From Ypsolopha sequella (taxonomy: Eukaryota; Arthropoda; Insecta; Lepidoptera; Ypsolophidae), in NCBI GenBank assembly GCA_934047225.1, contig OW203984.1, positions 6,705,201-6,769,200 on the forward strand: DNA of 64,000 nucleotides, read 5' to 3'. The notes below the pieces were generated by a model. That model was not told the origin of the DNA and did not search any database. It saw only the letters and a program-made list of their open reading frames with translations. A program made the position numbers and the translations under genes. Positions 63,651-64,000 of this stretch are shown one piece after another (the stretch's first letter is position 1; every line of letters begins with the position of its first letter).

Positions 63651-63697
63651 CGACGATGGTTGATCTTGTCTTCTGAGCAAGTGTTAGTTGAAGCCCC
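63651..63697 (-). CDS. Alpha-carbonic anhydrase small exon
   Basis: Minus strand, 47 nt: GASTNTCSEDKINHR plus two bases, donor CG|GTAAGT, joining the 62872 exon as HR-R-FPMELH. In the family this follows HFHW and normally reads G-x-x-x-x-x-GSE; here the Gly of GSE is Cys. The acceptor TACTTGAG|GGGG at 63698 is poor and lies about 25 bp from a MITE, so the exact 5' edge is uncertain. Upstream exons (signal peptide, QSPI and HFHW parts) lie outside the window. Confidence 0.7.
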
Positions 63698-63721
63698 CTC
63701 AAGTAGGCCCCTTAGCGATCG

Positions 63722-64000
63722 GGGGATCTAAAAAGGCCGACTTGGGTGAATCATAAAATGATTTCAAAGTAGGATAGAGTCAGAGCTTTTTCACGTGTGC
63801 AAAAGAGATGGCATTAGAACAGAATCATAATGTGATTAATTTAAAACGGCCTTTTTAGAGGGGCAGGTCCTCTAAAAAAGCAGTTTTGCATGAATCACGT
63901 TATGGTTCTGTTCTAATACCCTCCCTTATGCACGCGTGAAAAGATCTGACTCATCCTACTTTCAAATCATTTTATGATTCACCCAAGCCCGCCTTTTTAG
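63722..64000. mobile_element. Two head-to-head CTAAAAAGGCCG MITE copies
   Basis: 63726-63860 reads ATCTAAAAAGGCCGACTTGG to CGGCCTTTTTAGAGG. 63870-64000 is its inverted copy, ending ACCCAAGCCCGCCTTTTTAG at the window edge. Together they make a 270-bp palindrome immediately upstream of the small carbonic anhydrase exon. Confidence 0.8.

Noticed and set aside
1..64000. A previously undescribed multi-gene system (defence island, biosynthetic cluster)
   Set aside because: The window is animal nuclear DNA with three unrelated host genes and many transposons; no co-oriented set of unknown genes is present.

Overview
This is a eukaryotic, AT-rich, intron-containing window with very dense transposable elements. 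The repeat families (a repeat whose units begin near GGGTTCCGTA and contain GGCCAAGTGCGAGTC, a GCGACCCGCCCCGGC...GACAGACAGCGGGAAG repeat, maT-type mariner, tRNA-headed SINEs) and the style of the host genes point to a moth or butterfly (Lepidoptera). I recognise these from memory and ran no search. No bacterial operon, CRISPR array, rRNA or convincing functional tRNA gene is visible.

Host genes are few. (1) An alpha-carbonic anhydrase on the minus strand shows its last four exons at 63697-59189, with a C-terminal tail that looks like a GPI-anchor signal; its 5' exons lie beyond the right edge. (2) A CCDC12/cwf18-type spliceosome protein on the plus strand is complete in three exons (49895-50028, 56074-56194, 57841-58053; 155 aa). 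(3) The large last exon of a secreted Gln/Thr-rich protein lies on the plus strand (16992-18944); its first exon was not found. (4) An isolated carbonic anhydrase exon fragment on the minus strand (6021-6153) is wedged between two copies of one MITE and may be an exon captured by the transposon.

Mobile elements fill the rest. The best preserved is a BEL/Pao LTR retrotransposon (27714-34554) with two 467-bp LTRs that read as identical, a 5-bp target duplication ATATG and one uninterrupted 1772-codon gag-pol. A nearly full-length I-type LINE (about 43250-49728) has intact ORF1, ORF2 broken by a single in-frame stop right after the FADD catalytic motif, tandem 5' monomers and a duplicated 3' tail. 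It ends only 166 bp before the CCDC12 start codon. A P-element-like THAP transposon (22421-24740, 31-bp perfect inverted ends) is internally deleted and frameshifted. There is a decayed maT mariner (26066-26830), hAT elements with clear 8-bp duplications (21234-21535; 51782-52698), and about twenty MITEs or foldback elements.

Layout: 1-16 kb is repeats with no confirmed gene apart from the carbonic anhydrase exon; 17-19 kb is the Q-rich gene; 21-27 kb is DNA transposons; 27.7-34.6 kb is BEL/Pao; 34.8-41.6 kb is a giant inverted repeat with nested MITEs; 43-50 kb is the LINE; 49.9-58 kb is CCDC12 with transposon-filled introns; 59-64 kb is the carbonic anhydrase gene with foldback-filled introns. 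The host genes are unrelated in function. I did not find a new multi-gene system. The strongest leads are the possible exon capture at 5889-6688, the recent BEL/Pao insertion, the family of MITEs sharing TTAAGG ends, and the LINE sitting on the CCDC12 promoter.
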